DNA from: Leptolinea sp964446955
GTDB lineage: Bacteria > Chloroflexota > Anaerolineae > Anaerolineales > Anaerolineaceae
Direction: 5' to 3'
Assembly (NCBI GenBank): GCA_964446955.1
Contig: CAYUQJ010000001.1
Location: 620,001 to 684,000, forward strand
DNA length: 64,000 nucleotides
Numbering within the stretch: position 1 is the first letter of the stretch; each line of letters starts with the position of its first letter. Below the pieces are notes generated by a model. That model was not told the origin of the DNA, did no database searches, and worked only from the letters and a program-made list of their open reading frames with translations. A program made the translations under genes and the position numbers. Shown here one piece after another: positions 51,826 through 60,420 of this stretch.

Positions 51826-52536
51826 TTATTTAATCTGCTTGAAATTTATAATAACCAGGTTCTTTTCACAATCGCTGCAAGTATTAAAAGTGTAGCGTGG
51901 TGAAAGACCACGTCCAAGTTGATCGACAAGCCGTATCTCAAATTCTCCCATTGTATCGATTGGCTTATCAGATAAGAAAACTTCATATCCAGCTTCGCCA
52001 TATGCAAGTGCGGAACCGGTCATACTCAAGTATTTCATTTCGCTTCCCGATGAAGGTCCGGACACTTGAACGGTAATGCCGGGGATTGGGCGCCCTTGCA
52101 AATCAAAAGCCTGTCCCGCCACCCCCATCCATTTGCAGGTATGCTCCAGGTTGAACAGGCATCCGCTAATATTTTCCGGTCGTGATTGAATCGCAAATTT
52201 AAACAACGATTCATCTTCCGGTGTAGGGGTGATTGTAATAACTTGTGAAGTTACAGATGTTAAATCAAAATCGACAGGATATTCAGTAGAAATAGGATCT
52301 GTCTCAGATGTTTTCACCCTTTCCCCTTCAGGCGGGGAGCTAGGCGTAGTAGTAGAAATAATATCTGCTCCCCCTCCTCCAATCGATGTGATACGCCAGT
52401 AGTACCAACCACCTAATGAAAAAATTCCGATTGCAAAAATTATAGACAGTGTGTTCCACAGCCAGGCATGCTTCCTAAAAAATTCCCGTCGTTTCTTCCG
52501 ACGCTCGTATCTTGCCCTTGCCGGTCCGTATTTCAC
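51826..52536 (-). CDS. Membrane-anchored protein with regulatory-like beta domain
   Basis: 236 residues. A very basic N-terminus (RARYERRKKRREFFRK) is followed by one membrane helix (LWNTLSIIFAIGIFSLGGWYYW), a Ser/Thr/Pro linker, and a C-terminal beta-sandwich (GVAGQAFDLQGRPIPGITVQVSG, YEVFLSDKPIDTMGEFEIRL) resembling carboxypeptidase regulatory-like domains. Four Cys in the domain (SGCLFNLEHTCKW, NTCSDCEK) may form disulfides. Ten bases before it lies the end of the PrsA-like gene, so they share a transcript. Confidence 0.65.
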   Translation of the reverse strand: MKYGPARARYERRKKRREFFRKHAWLWNTLSIIFAIGIFSLGGWYYWRITSIGGGGADIISTTTPSSPPEGERVKTSETDPISTEYPVDFDLTSVTSQVITITPTPEDESLFKFAIQSRPENISGCLFNLEHTCKWMGVAGQAFDLQGRPIPGITVQVSGPSSGSEMKYLSMTGSALAYGEAGYEVFLSDKPIDTMGEFEIRLVDQLGRGLSPRYTFNTCSDCEKNLVIINFKQIK

Positions 52537-52546
52537 ATCAACATCC

Positions 52547-53443
52547 TCAGGGAACCATAAGCTCGATTGATGCTCCTGCTTTTGCCTTGGTTACCCAATC
52601 TTTAACTGCATTATTTTGCAATACTTTCCTTGCTTCCGGTGAAAGTTTCCGGGCTGGATCATGCTCAATAACTTGAATAAGATGAAATCCAATTGAAGAT
52701 TTGATAACCTGACTCACTTCTCCTACCTGCAATTTAAAAACCGCCTCTTCAACTTCCGGCTGAAGTAAATAGCCTTTCGGGAACCATCCCAGGTCGCCTT
52801 TTGTTACAGGATCTGCTTCAGCAGCAAGACCTGCAAAATCCGCACCACTATCCACCCTCTGCCGATAATTCATCGCTGAGGTTTCCAGAATGAATAGTAT
52901 CTGTCGTGCATGAATTTGCTCTGCCGTCTCACCAACGGAGTCCATGATTTTTTCTTTCTGCCATTCCGCACCAGAAGAGCGTTCAATCGAACGCCGAAGC
53001 GACTCTAAGGTAAAGTGATTAGACTGCATCCATTGAAGAAAGATATCGTCCCCCCCGATTTGCTGACGTATCCCATTTATCTTTGCATCAACATCCGATT
53101 CAGAAATTTCATATCCATTATTTTTGGCTTCCCCATCCAGAAGCATTGTTCCGGTTAAATCATCAAGAACCATTTTCTTTATTTCTTCTGTTGATGTGGT
53201 TTTACCCATAGCCTGTATATGGTCTTCAAGTCGCTTGTACTCTTCCTCATAATCCGAAAGAAGCAATCCTTCCCCATTGATTCGTATGGCCATTGGCAGT
53301 GAAGTAGGTGTTGGAGGTGGAAGTGTTTCTGTTGGAAGAATTACAGTGGGTGTGGGTGCAACAACAGGAGTTGCGCATCCTGCAAGAATGATTAACAAAA
53401 GGAATAAAAAGGTAAACAGCAAGTTTTTTGTCATTGTTCGCAT
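52547..53443 (-). CDS. PrsA-like peptidyl-prolyl isomerase lipoprotein
   Basis: 298 residues from the ATG at 53443 (a later ATG at 53434 is also possible; upstream in-frame codons reach 53497). The lipobox is LAGC, then a Thr/Pro stalk, a SurA/PrsA-type helical chaperone domain (about 60-170), and a parvulin domain with HARQILFILET, GGDLGWFPKG-like KGDLGWFPKGYL, VGEVSQVIKSSIGFHLIQV. It helps fold secreted proteins outside the membrane. It lies just downstream of the groEL terminator on the same strand. Confidence 0.88.
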   Translation of the reverse strand: MRTMTKNLLFTFLFLLLIILAGCATPVVAPTPTVILPTETLPPPTPTSLPMAIRINGEGLLLSDYEEEYKRLEDHIQAMGKTTSTEEIKKMVLDDLTGTMLLDGEAKNNGYEISESDVDAKINGIRQQIGGDDIFLQWMQSNHFTLESLRRSIERSSGAEWQKEKIMDSVGETAEQIHARQILFILETSAMNYRQRVDSGADFAGLAAEADPVTKGDLGWFPKGYLLQPEVEEAVFKLQVGEVSQVIKSSIGFHLIQVIEHDPARKLSPEARKVLQNNAVKDWVTKAKAGASIELMVP

Positions 53444-53460
53444 CTGTCCGATTATACCCA

Positions 53461-53505
53461 AGAAAAAGAAAGAGGTTGCCCGTATTGCTTTGGACAACCT
53501 CTCTT
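53461..53505 (-). terminator. Terminator of groES-groEL
   Basis: AGAGGTTG (53471-53478) pairs with CAACCTCT (53495-53502), extended by GG/CC pairs, with the minus-strand tail TTCTTTTTC. The opposite strand also has a T-run. Confidence 0.75.
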
Positions 53506-53526
53506 TTTTTATCTATCTACCAGATA

Positions 53527-55158
53527 TTAGTATTCAGGGGGCGGCATGGGAGCCGGTTTATCTTTTTCAGGTACATCGGTGATCAAAGCTTCCGTGGTCA
53601 GGATCATGGCAGCAATGGATGCCGCATTTTCGAGAGCGCCACGTGTTACTTTAGCCGGGTCGATGACACCACCTTTTACCATATCCATGAATTCATCGGT
53701 CAGTACATCGTAACCGATATTCATGTTTTTCTTGGATTTCTGCATCTGGCGGACGTTTTCTACAACGACAGAACCGTCTTTTCCAGCATTCTCAGCAATT
53801 TTCACCATGGGGATTTCCAATGATTTGCGGACGATCTTGACACCGATCTGTTCGTCTTCATTGGACATTTTCACACTGTCTAAGACAGGCATGGCATTGA
53901 TCAGAGCTACACCGCCACCTGCGACAATACCTTCCTCAACCGCAGCACGTGTGGCAGAGAGAGCGTCCTCAACGCGATGTTTCTTTTCTTTCAGTTCAGT
54001 TTCTGTCGCGGCGCCAACACGAATGATGGCAACACCACCGGACAATTTTGCCAAACGTTCCTGCAATTTTTCGCGGTCGTAATCACTTGTTGTCTTATCG
54101 ATTTCGACTTTGATCTGTTCAATACGGCCTTTGATCTCTTTTTCGTCGCCCTTGCCGCCAACAACCGTTGTGTTGTCCTTGTCAGCAACCACTTTTTCGG
54201 CACGACCCAGGTCGGAGATAACAACTGATTCCAGTTTGCGGCCAGTCTCTTCAGAGATGACCTGTCCACCAGTCAGGATGGCAATGTCCTGAAGCATGGC
54301 TTTACGGCGATCACCAAAACCAGGGGCTTTGACAGCCAGAACGTTCAGCATACCGCGCAGCTTGTTCAGAACAAGTGTGGCCAATGCTTCGCCATCGATA
54401 TCTTCAGCGATAATCAAAAGATCGCGTTTACCGATCTGAACCAGTTTTTCCAGAATGGGAACAATATCTGTAGCCGCAGAAATTTTCTTGTCATAGATCA
54501 GAACATACGGTTCTGGAATGACAGATTCCATATGTTCGGAATCAGTTACGAAATACGGGGAGATATATCCGCGGTCAAATTGCATGCCTTCGACATAGTC
54601 TTTTTCAAACTCGAGGCCTTTTGATTCTTCCACCGTGATAACGCCATCTTTACCTACCTTGTCCATGACTTCGGCGATCAATTCGCCGATAACACGGTCC
54701 TGGGCAGAAATCGTGGCAACATTGGCAATTTCTTCTTTGGTGGTTACTTCTATAGCGCTTTTGGTGATCTCACCGGCAACAGCTTTCGCAGCTGATTCAA
54801 TTCCGCGTTTCAATAACATCGGGTTCGCACCAGCAGCCAGGTTTTTCAGGCCTTCAGTAACAATAGCATGCGCCAGGACTGTCGACGTGGTGGTTCCATC
54901 ACCGGCAATGTCGTTAGTTTTTGTGGCAGCTTCTTTCAAAAGCTGAGCGCCCATATTTTCGAACGGATCTTCCAGTTCAATCTCTTTGGCTACCGTAACA
55001 CCATCATGAGTAATGGTCGGTGAACCGAATTTGCGGTCAAGCGCAACATTACGGCCCTTCGGGCCAAGAGTGGTTGATACCGCATTAGCGACAATGTCAA
55101 CCCCGTTCTTCAGTTTACGGCGGGCATCATCGGAAAAGATAATTTGTTTAGCACCCAT
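53527..55158 (-). CDS. groL: Chaperonin GroEL
   Basis: 543 residues, full length. Typical sequences: GAKQIIFSDDARRKLKNGVDIVANAVSTTLGPKGRNV at the start, the ATP site GDGTTTSTVLAHAI, and AAVEEGIVAGGGVALI. The C-terminal tail is PEKDKPAPMPPPEY rather than the usual GGM repeats that line the cavity floor in many GroELs. Cotranscribed with groS 33 bases upstream, under HrcA/CIRCE control. Confidence 0.97.
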   Translation of the reverse strand: MGAKQIIFSDDARRKLKNGVDIVANAVSTTLGPKGRNVALDRKFGSPTITHDGVTVAKEIELEDPFENMGAQLLKEAATKTNDIAGDGTTTSTVLAHAIVTEGLKNLAAGANPMLLKRGIESAAKAVAGEITKSAIEVTTKEEIANVATISAQDRVIGELIAEVMDKVGKDGVITVEESKGLEFEKDYVEGMQFDRGYISPYFVTDSEHMESVIPEPYVLIYDKKISAATDIVPILEKLVQIGKRDLLIIAEDIDGEALATLVLNKLRGMLNVLAVKAPGFGDRRKAMLQDIAILTGGQVISEETGRKLESVVISDLGRAEKVVADKDNTTVVGGKGDEKEIKGRIEQIKVEIDKTTSDYDREKLQERLAKLSGGVAIIRVGAATETELKEKKHRVEDALSATRAAVEEGIVAGGGVALINAMPVLDSVKMSNEDEQIGVKIVRKSLEIPMVKIAENAGKDGSVVVENVRQMQKSKKNMNIGYDVLTDEFMDMVKGGVIDPAKVTRGALENAASIAAMILTTEALITDVPEKDKPAPMPPPEY

Positions 55159-55191
55159 TGATCTACTCCTTCAATTATTTTTGAATGATTA

Positions 55192-55485
55192 CTACTCAAC
55201 AATGGCAAGAATATCGCTCTCACGCAAAATGAGAAGCTTCTTGCCATCAACTTTTATTTCAGTTCCAGAGTATTTGGCGAACAAAACAGTATCACCCGCT
55301 TTTACATCCATGGCGATCCGTTTTCCGTTATCATCGCGATCACCATCACCAACAGAAATGATCTTTCCCTTCTGGGGTTTTTCTTTGGCTGTTTCGGGAA
55401 GCACGATACCACCAGCAGTTACATCTTCCTGCTCGATGGGTTCGACTACCACGCGACTGCCTAAAGGTTTGAGTGTCATTGCCAT
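55192..55485 (-). CDS. groS: Co-chaperonin GroES
   Basis: 97 residues. The mobile loop EDVTAGGIVLPETAKEKPQKGKI and the final GKKLLILRESDILAIVE are canonical. It caps GroEL as a heptamer. The ribosome site AGGAGG lies six bases upstream, and the CIRCE operator overlaps the promoter just before. Confidence 0.97.
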   Translation of the reverse strand: MAMTLKPLGSRVVVEPIEQEDVTAGGIVLPETAKEKPQKGKIISVGDGDRDDNGKRIAMDVKAGDTVLFAKYSGTEIKVDGKKLLILRESDILAIVE

Positions 55486-55520
55486 TTATTCCTCCTGTTG
55501 CAGAATGAAATTCACAATTT

Positions 55521-55547
55521 TTAGCACTCTACAATAGCGAGTGCTAA
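55521..55547 (-). promoter_or_regulatory. CIRCE operator (HrcA binding site)
   Basis: A perfect match to the consensus: TTAGCACTC (55521-55529), nine-base spacer, GAGTGCTAA (55539-55547). It sits between the -10 box and groS, so HrcA repression under non-stress conditions is expected. hrcA is not in the window. Confidence 0.95.
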
Positions 55548-55555
55548 CAACCCAA

Positions 55556-55584
55556 AATATACCTTTTCTTGATAGGCAAGTCAA
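55556..55584 (-). promoter_or_regulatory. Promoter of groES-groEL
   Basis: On the minus strand TTGACT (55584-55579) and TATATT (55561-55556) are 17 bases apart, with the CIRCE element just downstream. Confidence 0.8.
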
Positions 55585-55618
55585 GATGTGTTAATAAATT
55601 CTAATAAATATCTGATAT

Positions 55619-56968
55619 TTAATCGCCGGAATACACAATTCCATAGGACCGGCAAATTTCTTCACTGTCTTCAATAATGGAAAGTATAACGGTATCTTCT
55701 GGAAATCCTTGCCTAACCTGGTGAAGAACCTTCACTGCTTCAGTACAATACGGTTGCGATTTACGATGTAAACCAGCCAGAACAGATCCGTAGGTGTAGT
55801 AATAAACAACCGTATTTGAACTCAGCGGCATACCTTCAATAACAATCTTTTCATCTGTTTCAGGATCACAATCACGGATTGCGCAGCTGGTTTCAGCATC
55901 GCAACCGTATATAGCACATTTTAATGGATCGATTGAACCTTCATAATTCTTCGCCTTAAAATAGACTATTCCCAATTGACCATAAACATCTGGACTATAA
56001 GGATTAAATTGAATAGCTTTTTTTACATTTCGTGCCGCAATGAAGAATTCACCCATTTGAGTGTAGGTTTTACCAATTGCCAGATACGGAATGGAGTCCT
56101 TCACTCCAAGATTTTCATTGATTGTGGCAGCTTGAGCAAAGTATTCAAGTGCCCGATCATACTGTTTTAATTGCCTGTAATTTAATCCTATTGAAATATG
56201 TAAAAAAGTGAGATTAGGAGTTATTTTTACCGCTTCTTGGTAATCTTCAATGGCAACAGTATAGTTTCCAAGCGATTCATTAACATAACCTTTTACGCGA
56301 TAAACATCCATTATTCTCTCACCCTTTTCAGCAGCTCGTAATGTCGCCTGGGTGATGACCTGAAATGATTGGTCCCATTTCTGTTGATCGATAAGTGTCT
56401 CAGCGTAATAAGCTAATGCCAGAGTATTCTGATTATCCAGTTGAATAGCCCTCACCGCATTTTGCTCAGCTTCGGTCAAAAAACCTGCTCTAAGATCGGC
56501 GTTTAATGCATTGCTCGCATTTGAGTTCAAAACAAAAGAGCGTACTGCCCATACTGTGCTGCTTTCAGGAGAAACTTTAGAGGCTTCGTCTGCTGATACC
56601 AAAGCTTCCGTTAGACGTTTTGCCTTTTCTGTATCTGTAGTAAGCAAGTTCGCAGAATAGGTTTGAATACGGGCCAGTTCAGCCAGGGTTTCACCATTTG
56701 ATGGATCCAAACGGGCTGCATTTTTATATGCTTCCATAGCCTTGTTCAGATCGCCCGCTGTAAAATGTGTAGTCCCTTCCAGGGCATATGACGCTGCCGT
56801 TCTTGTCGGAGTCAGTGTTGGAGAAAACAATGGTTGCACTTGCCCGGTATCTACACTGCGAACAAGTAACAATCCACCGATAATCAGAAATATCCATACC
56901 ATCATTCTGTATGGATCAGACGAAGGTTTTGAAGGCCTGAATTCAGGTCGTTTATCTACAAGGTACAT
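55619..56968 (-). CDS. Membrane-anchored TPR protein, copy 2
   Basis: 449 residues. After a cytoplasmic start (MYLVDKRPEFRPSK) comes a membrane helix (MMVWIFLIIGGLLLV), a short PTLTPTRTAAS linker and then continuous TPRs outside the membrane. The C-terminus has CxxxxxCDAETSCAIRDCD, a cluster of four Cys that suggests disulfides or metal. It resembles the upstream gene (MYL start, PTRxxxSY linker, TPRs), so the pair is a tandem duplication; the gap is 43 bases. Role unknown; scaffolding of an envelope complex is likely. Confidence 0.7.
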   Translation of the reverse strand: MYLVDKRPEFRPSKPSSDPYRMMVWIFLIIGGLLLVRSVDTGQVQPLFSPTLTPTRTAASYALEGTTHFTAGDLNKAMEAYKNAARLDPSNGETLAELARIQTYSANLLTTDTEKAKRLTEALVSADEASKVSPESSTVWAVRSFVLNSNASNALNADLRAGFLTEAEQNAVRAIQLDNQNTLALAYYAETLIDQQKWDQSFQVITQATLRAAEKGERIMDVYRVKGYVNESLGNYTVAIEDYQEAVKITPNLTFLHISIGLNYRQLKQYDRALEYFAQAATINENLGVKDSIPYLAIGKTYTQMGEFFIAARNVKKAIQFNPYSPDVYGQLGIVYFKAKNYEGSIDPLKCAIYGCDAETSCAIRDCDPETDEKIVIEGMPLSSNTVVYYYTYGSVLAGLHRKSQPYCTEAVKVLHQVRQGFPEDTVILSIIEDSEEICRSYGIVYSGD

Positions 56969-57011
56969 GATCTGTAATCAAACTCACTATAAATTGAAAG
57001 AGAAAATTGTC

Positions 57012-58301
57012 CTATGAAGCCGGCTCTTCCGGACTCTCTTCTTCCGTTCCAACAGCAGGTTCTGCCGTTGGACGATATTCATCCGGGTTTGTCGGATTTC
57101 CGGAGCAAATATTTACTATTTCCTGGGCATTAAAAACAGATACCTCATCTGTTTTTACACCAGCCAGGATGGTCTGAGATATTGGTAATGCCTCGCCGCA
57201 TTGTCCCATATTTGCCAATGCGAGTCCAAATGTGTAATAGTATTCAGCTACTCTTCCATAATCTAGTGGCAAACCTTCTACTTCTTCGCCGTTTTCCGCA
57301 ATTCCGCCTGAAACCGCAACACGAAGAGCTTCAATAGCTTCTTCATACTGAAGGTTCTTGTAATACATAGTTCCCAGATTTCCATACATGTAAGGATCTG
57401 TGGGATCGACTTTAAGGGACTGTTCAGCGAATTGAATCGCTTTTGCGTATTCACCAATCGCAGCATATGTGCGGCTTATATAGAAGTTGGGCAAAGAATC
57501 TCCAGGATTTAACGCGTTTGCCCGATTAAATTCTTCAACAGCCTTGTCGAACTGTTCCAGATAGCGGTAATTCCGTCCCAATGCCAGGTGCAAATCTGCA
57601 ATATTGTTATTAATAGCGACAGCCTGCTCAAATTCACGTGCGGCATCGGCATAATTTCCCGTCAATTCCAACACCACACCCCTTGCCCTGTGTGTTGATA
57701 GTGCATCGGGTGCTATTGCCTGAGCGTTCCGTGAGGCCTCAACAGCTTTATCCAACGAACCAATTGTTCCAGTTCCTGCCTGCGTTTGATTGGCCAGTAT
57801 TTCCGCCCGATAGGCATATGCGTCTGCATTGTTTTGATCAAGCTCAAGAGCCTTATTGAAGGATGATTCAGCACCAAGATAATCTCCGGATAGCCCCAAT
57901 GCCCATCCTCGAATTGCATGTGCCGATGAGTTATTCCCATTTAATAAGAGCGCGTTCTCAGCATTCTTAACAGCTTCCTGATATTCGCCTGAATAAATTA
58001 AAAGCCTTGCCAGCGAGATATACGTAGCCGGATTTCGAGGATCTGACTGAACAGCCTGATTAAAGAGGTTTATCGCCTGGGAGTACTTTCCCTCGCCTTC
58101 CAATCGTTGGGCTTCAGTAATGTAGGATTCGGGCGCTCTCGTTGGTGTCACAGTTGGTATGAATAAAGGTGGCGTAGCTGGAACAATAACCTGATTCACA
58201 TATACAAGGCCACCAATCAAAGCAACGAGTAATAAAACCCTGCCAATCTTTAGCGGTTTTCTCCGCTTATTCATACTCCATTTGCTACCACGTAAATACA
58301 T
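57012..58301 (-). CDS. Membrane-anchored TPR protein, copy 1
   Basis: 429 residues: basic cytoplasmic end (WSMNKRRKPLKIGR), one membrane helix (VLLLVALIGGLVYVNQVIV), a linker with PTVTPTRAPESY, and about eight TPRs (GKYSQAINLFNQAVQSDPRNPATYISLARL, GDYLGAESSFNKALELDQNNADAYAYRAEI). A Glu/Pro-rich tail ends the protein. Paralogue of the next gene, see there. The start at 58301 is 62 bases from trmD on the other strand. Confidence 0.7.
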   Translation of the reverse strand: MYLRGSKWSMNKRRKPLKIGRVLLLVALIGGLVYVNQVIVPATPPLFIPTVTPTRAPESYITEAQRLEGEGKYSQAINLFNQAVQSDPRNPATYISLARLLIYSGEYQEAVKNAENALLLNGNNSSAHAIRGWALGLSGDYLGAESSFNKALELDQNNADAYAYRAEILANQTQAGTGTIGSLDKAVEASRNAQAIAPDALSTHRARGVVLELTGNYADAAREFEQAVAINNNIADLHLALGRNYRYLEQFDKAVEEFNRANALNPGDSLPNFYISRTYAAIGEYAKAIQFAEQSLKVDPTDPYMYGNLGTMYYKNLQYEEAIEALRVAVSGGIAENGEEVEGLPLDYGRVAEYYYTFGLALANMGQCGEALPISQTILAGVKTDEVSVFNAQEIVNICSGNPTNPDEYRPTAEPAVGTEEESPEEPAS

Positions 58302-58363
58302 AAATTCATCTTACCATTAGGTGAAAACACCGGTCAAGCGAAAGCAACGTTTATAATTCAGGT

Positions 58364-59062
58364 ATGAAGTTCGATATTTTTACTCTCTTTCCCGAAGTTT
58401 TTCAACCCTACATAGAAGCCAGTATGATAAAACGCGCCAGGCGGAATAATCTACTGGAAATTGATCTGCATAATATTCGTAATTGGACTACCGACAGACA
58501 TCATACGACCGATGACACACCATATGGCGGTGGTGGCGGTATGGTTATGAAACCTGAACCCGTGTTTGCAGCCGTTGAATCAGTGCTTGGGGAAAAATCC
58601 AACATTCCCGTGATTTTAATGACCCCCCAGGGTCGTTTATTCAATCAGCAGATTGCGCGTGAATTGTCCACGATTCCACGGGTGGCGTTACTTTGTGGAC
58701 ACTACGAAGGGCTTGACGAACGGGTGCGGGAACATCTGGTGACAGATGAAATATCCATAGGTGATTATGTCCTTACCGGAGGAGAATTACCAGCATTGGT
58801 CATTTTGGATGCGATATCTCGTCATCTTCCCGGTGTATTGGGTGATCCAACCGGGACTGAGGACGATTCGCATGCATCTGGCCTGCTTGAGTATCCGCAT
58901 TACACACGCCCACCAATTTTTCGAGATTGGTCTGTTCCTGAGATATTACTTTCAGGAAATCATGCAGCTATAGAGAAATGGCGTAAAGAACAATCAATAA
59001 AGAGAACGCAGGAAAAACGACCGGATCTTTTTGAAAAGTACCTTAAGAAGAATTTCCAGTAA
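58364..59062 (+). CDS. trmD: tRNA (guanosine-37-N1)-methyltransferase
   Basis: 232 residues. TrmD methylates G37 next to the anticodon and prevents frameshifting. Signatures: MKFDIFTLFPEVF, DDTPYGGGGGMVMKPEP, LLCGHYEGLDERV and the knot DEISIGDYVLTGGELPALV. It is a stand-alone gene here, without the usual rpsP-rimM-rplS neighbours. It is divergent from the TPR genes. Confidence 0.95.
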   Translation: MKFDIFTLFPEVFQPYIEASMIKRARRNNLLEIDLHNIRNWTTDRHHTTDDTPYGGGGGMVMKPEPVFAAVESVLGEKSNIPVILMTPQGRLFNQQIARELSTIPRVALLCGHYEGLDERVREHLVTDEISIGDYVLTGGELPALVILDAISRHLPGVLGDPTGTEDDSHASGLLEYPHYTRPPIFRDWSVPEILLSGNHAAIEKWRKEQSIKRTQEKRPDLFEKYLKKNFQ

Positions 59063-59179
59063 CTTGTCCAGCTGATTCAGGAAGCATTTCATATAAAAGT
59101 ATTAGAAACAGTTATAGCAATAAACCTGTTCTTGATATACAATAATCAGAGTACCAAATCTATCTTTATGAGGAGAACT

Positions 59180-60265
59180 ATGAAAACCAAAGTATTTGCA
59201 GTACTAAGTTTCATCGTGGTTTTGAGCATGGTCTTCACTGGCTGCGCGCCAGCCGCCGCGCCCGCGCCTGCCGCTGAAGCACCTGCCGCCCCCGCTGAAG
59301 TTGACTGCACCGCCGCCGATTCATTCTGCGTTGGCCTTGTCACTGATGTCGGTAAAGTCGATGATAAATCCTTCAACCAGTCAGCGTATGAGGGCTTGAA
59401 AAAAGCCGAAGCTGAACTCGGTGCCACAGTGAAATACATCGAAACCACCGACTCAAAAGACTACGGCAAGAACATTGCCACCTTCGCTGAAAATGGCTAC
59501 AAAGTGATCATCACCGTCGGTTTCGCCCTGGGTGAGGCCACTATTGAAGCTGCAAAGAAATATCCGGATGTCAAATTCATTGGTGTTGACCAATCTCAGA
59601 TGGATGTACTTGACAACCTGAGCGGCGTTATCTTCGATGAAGACAAATCTGGATACCTGGCTGGCGTTCTGGCTGGCTTGATGACCAAATCCAACAAAGT
59701 TGGTGGTGTTTTCGCCACCGACACCGTCCCGCCCGTATGGCGCTTTGGCGAAGGTTACCGCGCTGGTGTACAGTCTGTAAATGCTGACGCAGAAATCAAC
59801 ATTGTTTACCACAATGATGTCGGCCTCGACAAAACCTTCACGGATCCTGAATGGGGTAAAACCACCGCCAATTCCATGATTGACAAAGGTGTGGACGTCA
59901 TTTTCAGCGCTGGTGGAAAAACTGGTAATGGTGGTTTGATTGCTGTCGCTGGACGCTCAACAGATGATGCCAAGATCTACGCCATCGGCGTGGACGCTGA
60001 CCAATACTATTCTGTGCCCGAAGCCCAGAAGGTACTGCTTTCCAGCGCCATGAAGAGCATCACCCCGGCTGTTTTTGACAACATCAAAGCCATCAAAGAT
60101 GGCACTTTCAAAGGCGGGAACTTCGTTGGCCCGGTCTCCCTGGCACCTTTCCACGATTTGGAAGGCGATGTTTCAGCTGAGATCAAAACAAAATTGGAAG
60201 AAGTTAACAAAGGCCTGATGGACGGTTCCATTAAGACCAATGTTGCCCCGACCAAACCAGGGTAA
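59180..60265 (+). CDS. BMP-family nucleoside-binding lipoprotein
   Basis: 361 residues from the ATG behind AGGAGA. A lipobox VFTGC (Cys near residue 20) and an Ala/Pro-rich linker precede a periplasmic-binding domain of the BMP/PnrA type: VGLVTDVGKVDDKSFNQSAYEGL, NIATFAENGYKVIITVGFALG, GGVFATDTVPPVWRFGEGYRAG. Members bind purine nucleosides. The gene uses more GC-rich codons than its neighbours, as highly expressed genes often do. Permease and ATPase genes of the importer follow, behind a terminator. Confidence 0.9.
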   Translation: MKTKVFAVLSFIVVLSMVFTGCAPAAAPAPAAEAPAAPAEVDCTAADSFCVGLVTDVGKVDDKSFNQSAYEGLKKAEAELGATVKYIETTDSKDYGKNIATFAENGYKVIITVGFALGEATIEAAKKYPDVKFIGVDQSQMDVLDNLSGVIFDEDKSGYLAGVLAGLMTKSNKVGGVFATDTVPPVWRFGEGYRAGVQSVNADAEINIVYHNDVGLDKTFTDPEWGKTTANSMIDKGVDVIFSAGGKTGNGGLIAVAGRSTDDAKIYAIGVDADQYYSVPEAQKVLLSSAMKSITPAVFDNIKAIKDGTFKGGNFVGPVSLAPFHDLEGDVSAEIKTKLEEVNKGLMDGSIKTNVAPTKPG

Positions 60266-60287
60266 ATCAATACGTTCTTCCTGTTCA

Positions 60288-60322
60288 AACAGAGAAAGGG
60301 AACTCCCTTTCTCTGTTTTTTT
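60288..60322 (+). terminator. Terminator between the binding protein and permease genes
   Basis: AACAGAGAAAGGG (60288-60300) pairs with CCCTTTCTCTGTT (60305-60317), then TTTTTTT. It would allow much higher expression of the binding protein than of the membrane parts. Confidence 0.85.
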
Positions 60323-60420
60323 AAGATGAATCTCATTATCTTTTTTGCTGTTTTTTGGATAGAATCTATTATTACGAAACACAGCAACCCGGTGTTTTAA
60401 TCTATTTAGAAGGATTTTTA

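Noticed and set aside
53444..53460. TATAAT just before the PrsA-like gene as its promoter
   Set aside because: No -35 fits at 16-18 bases, and it would leave an almost leaderless mRNA; read-through from groEL is as likely.
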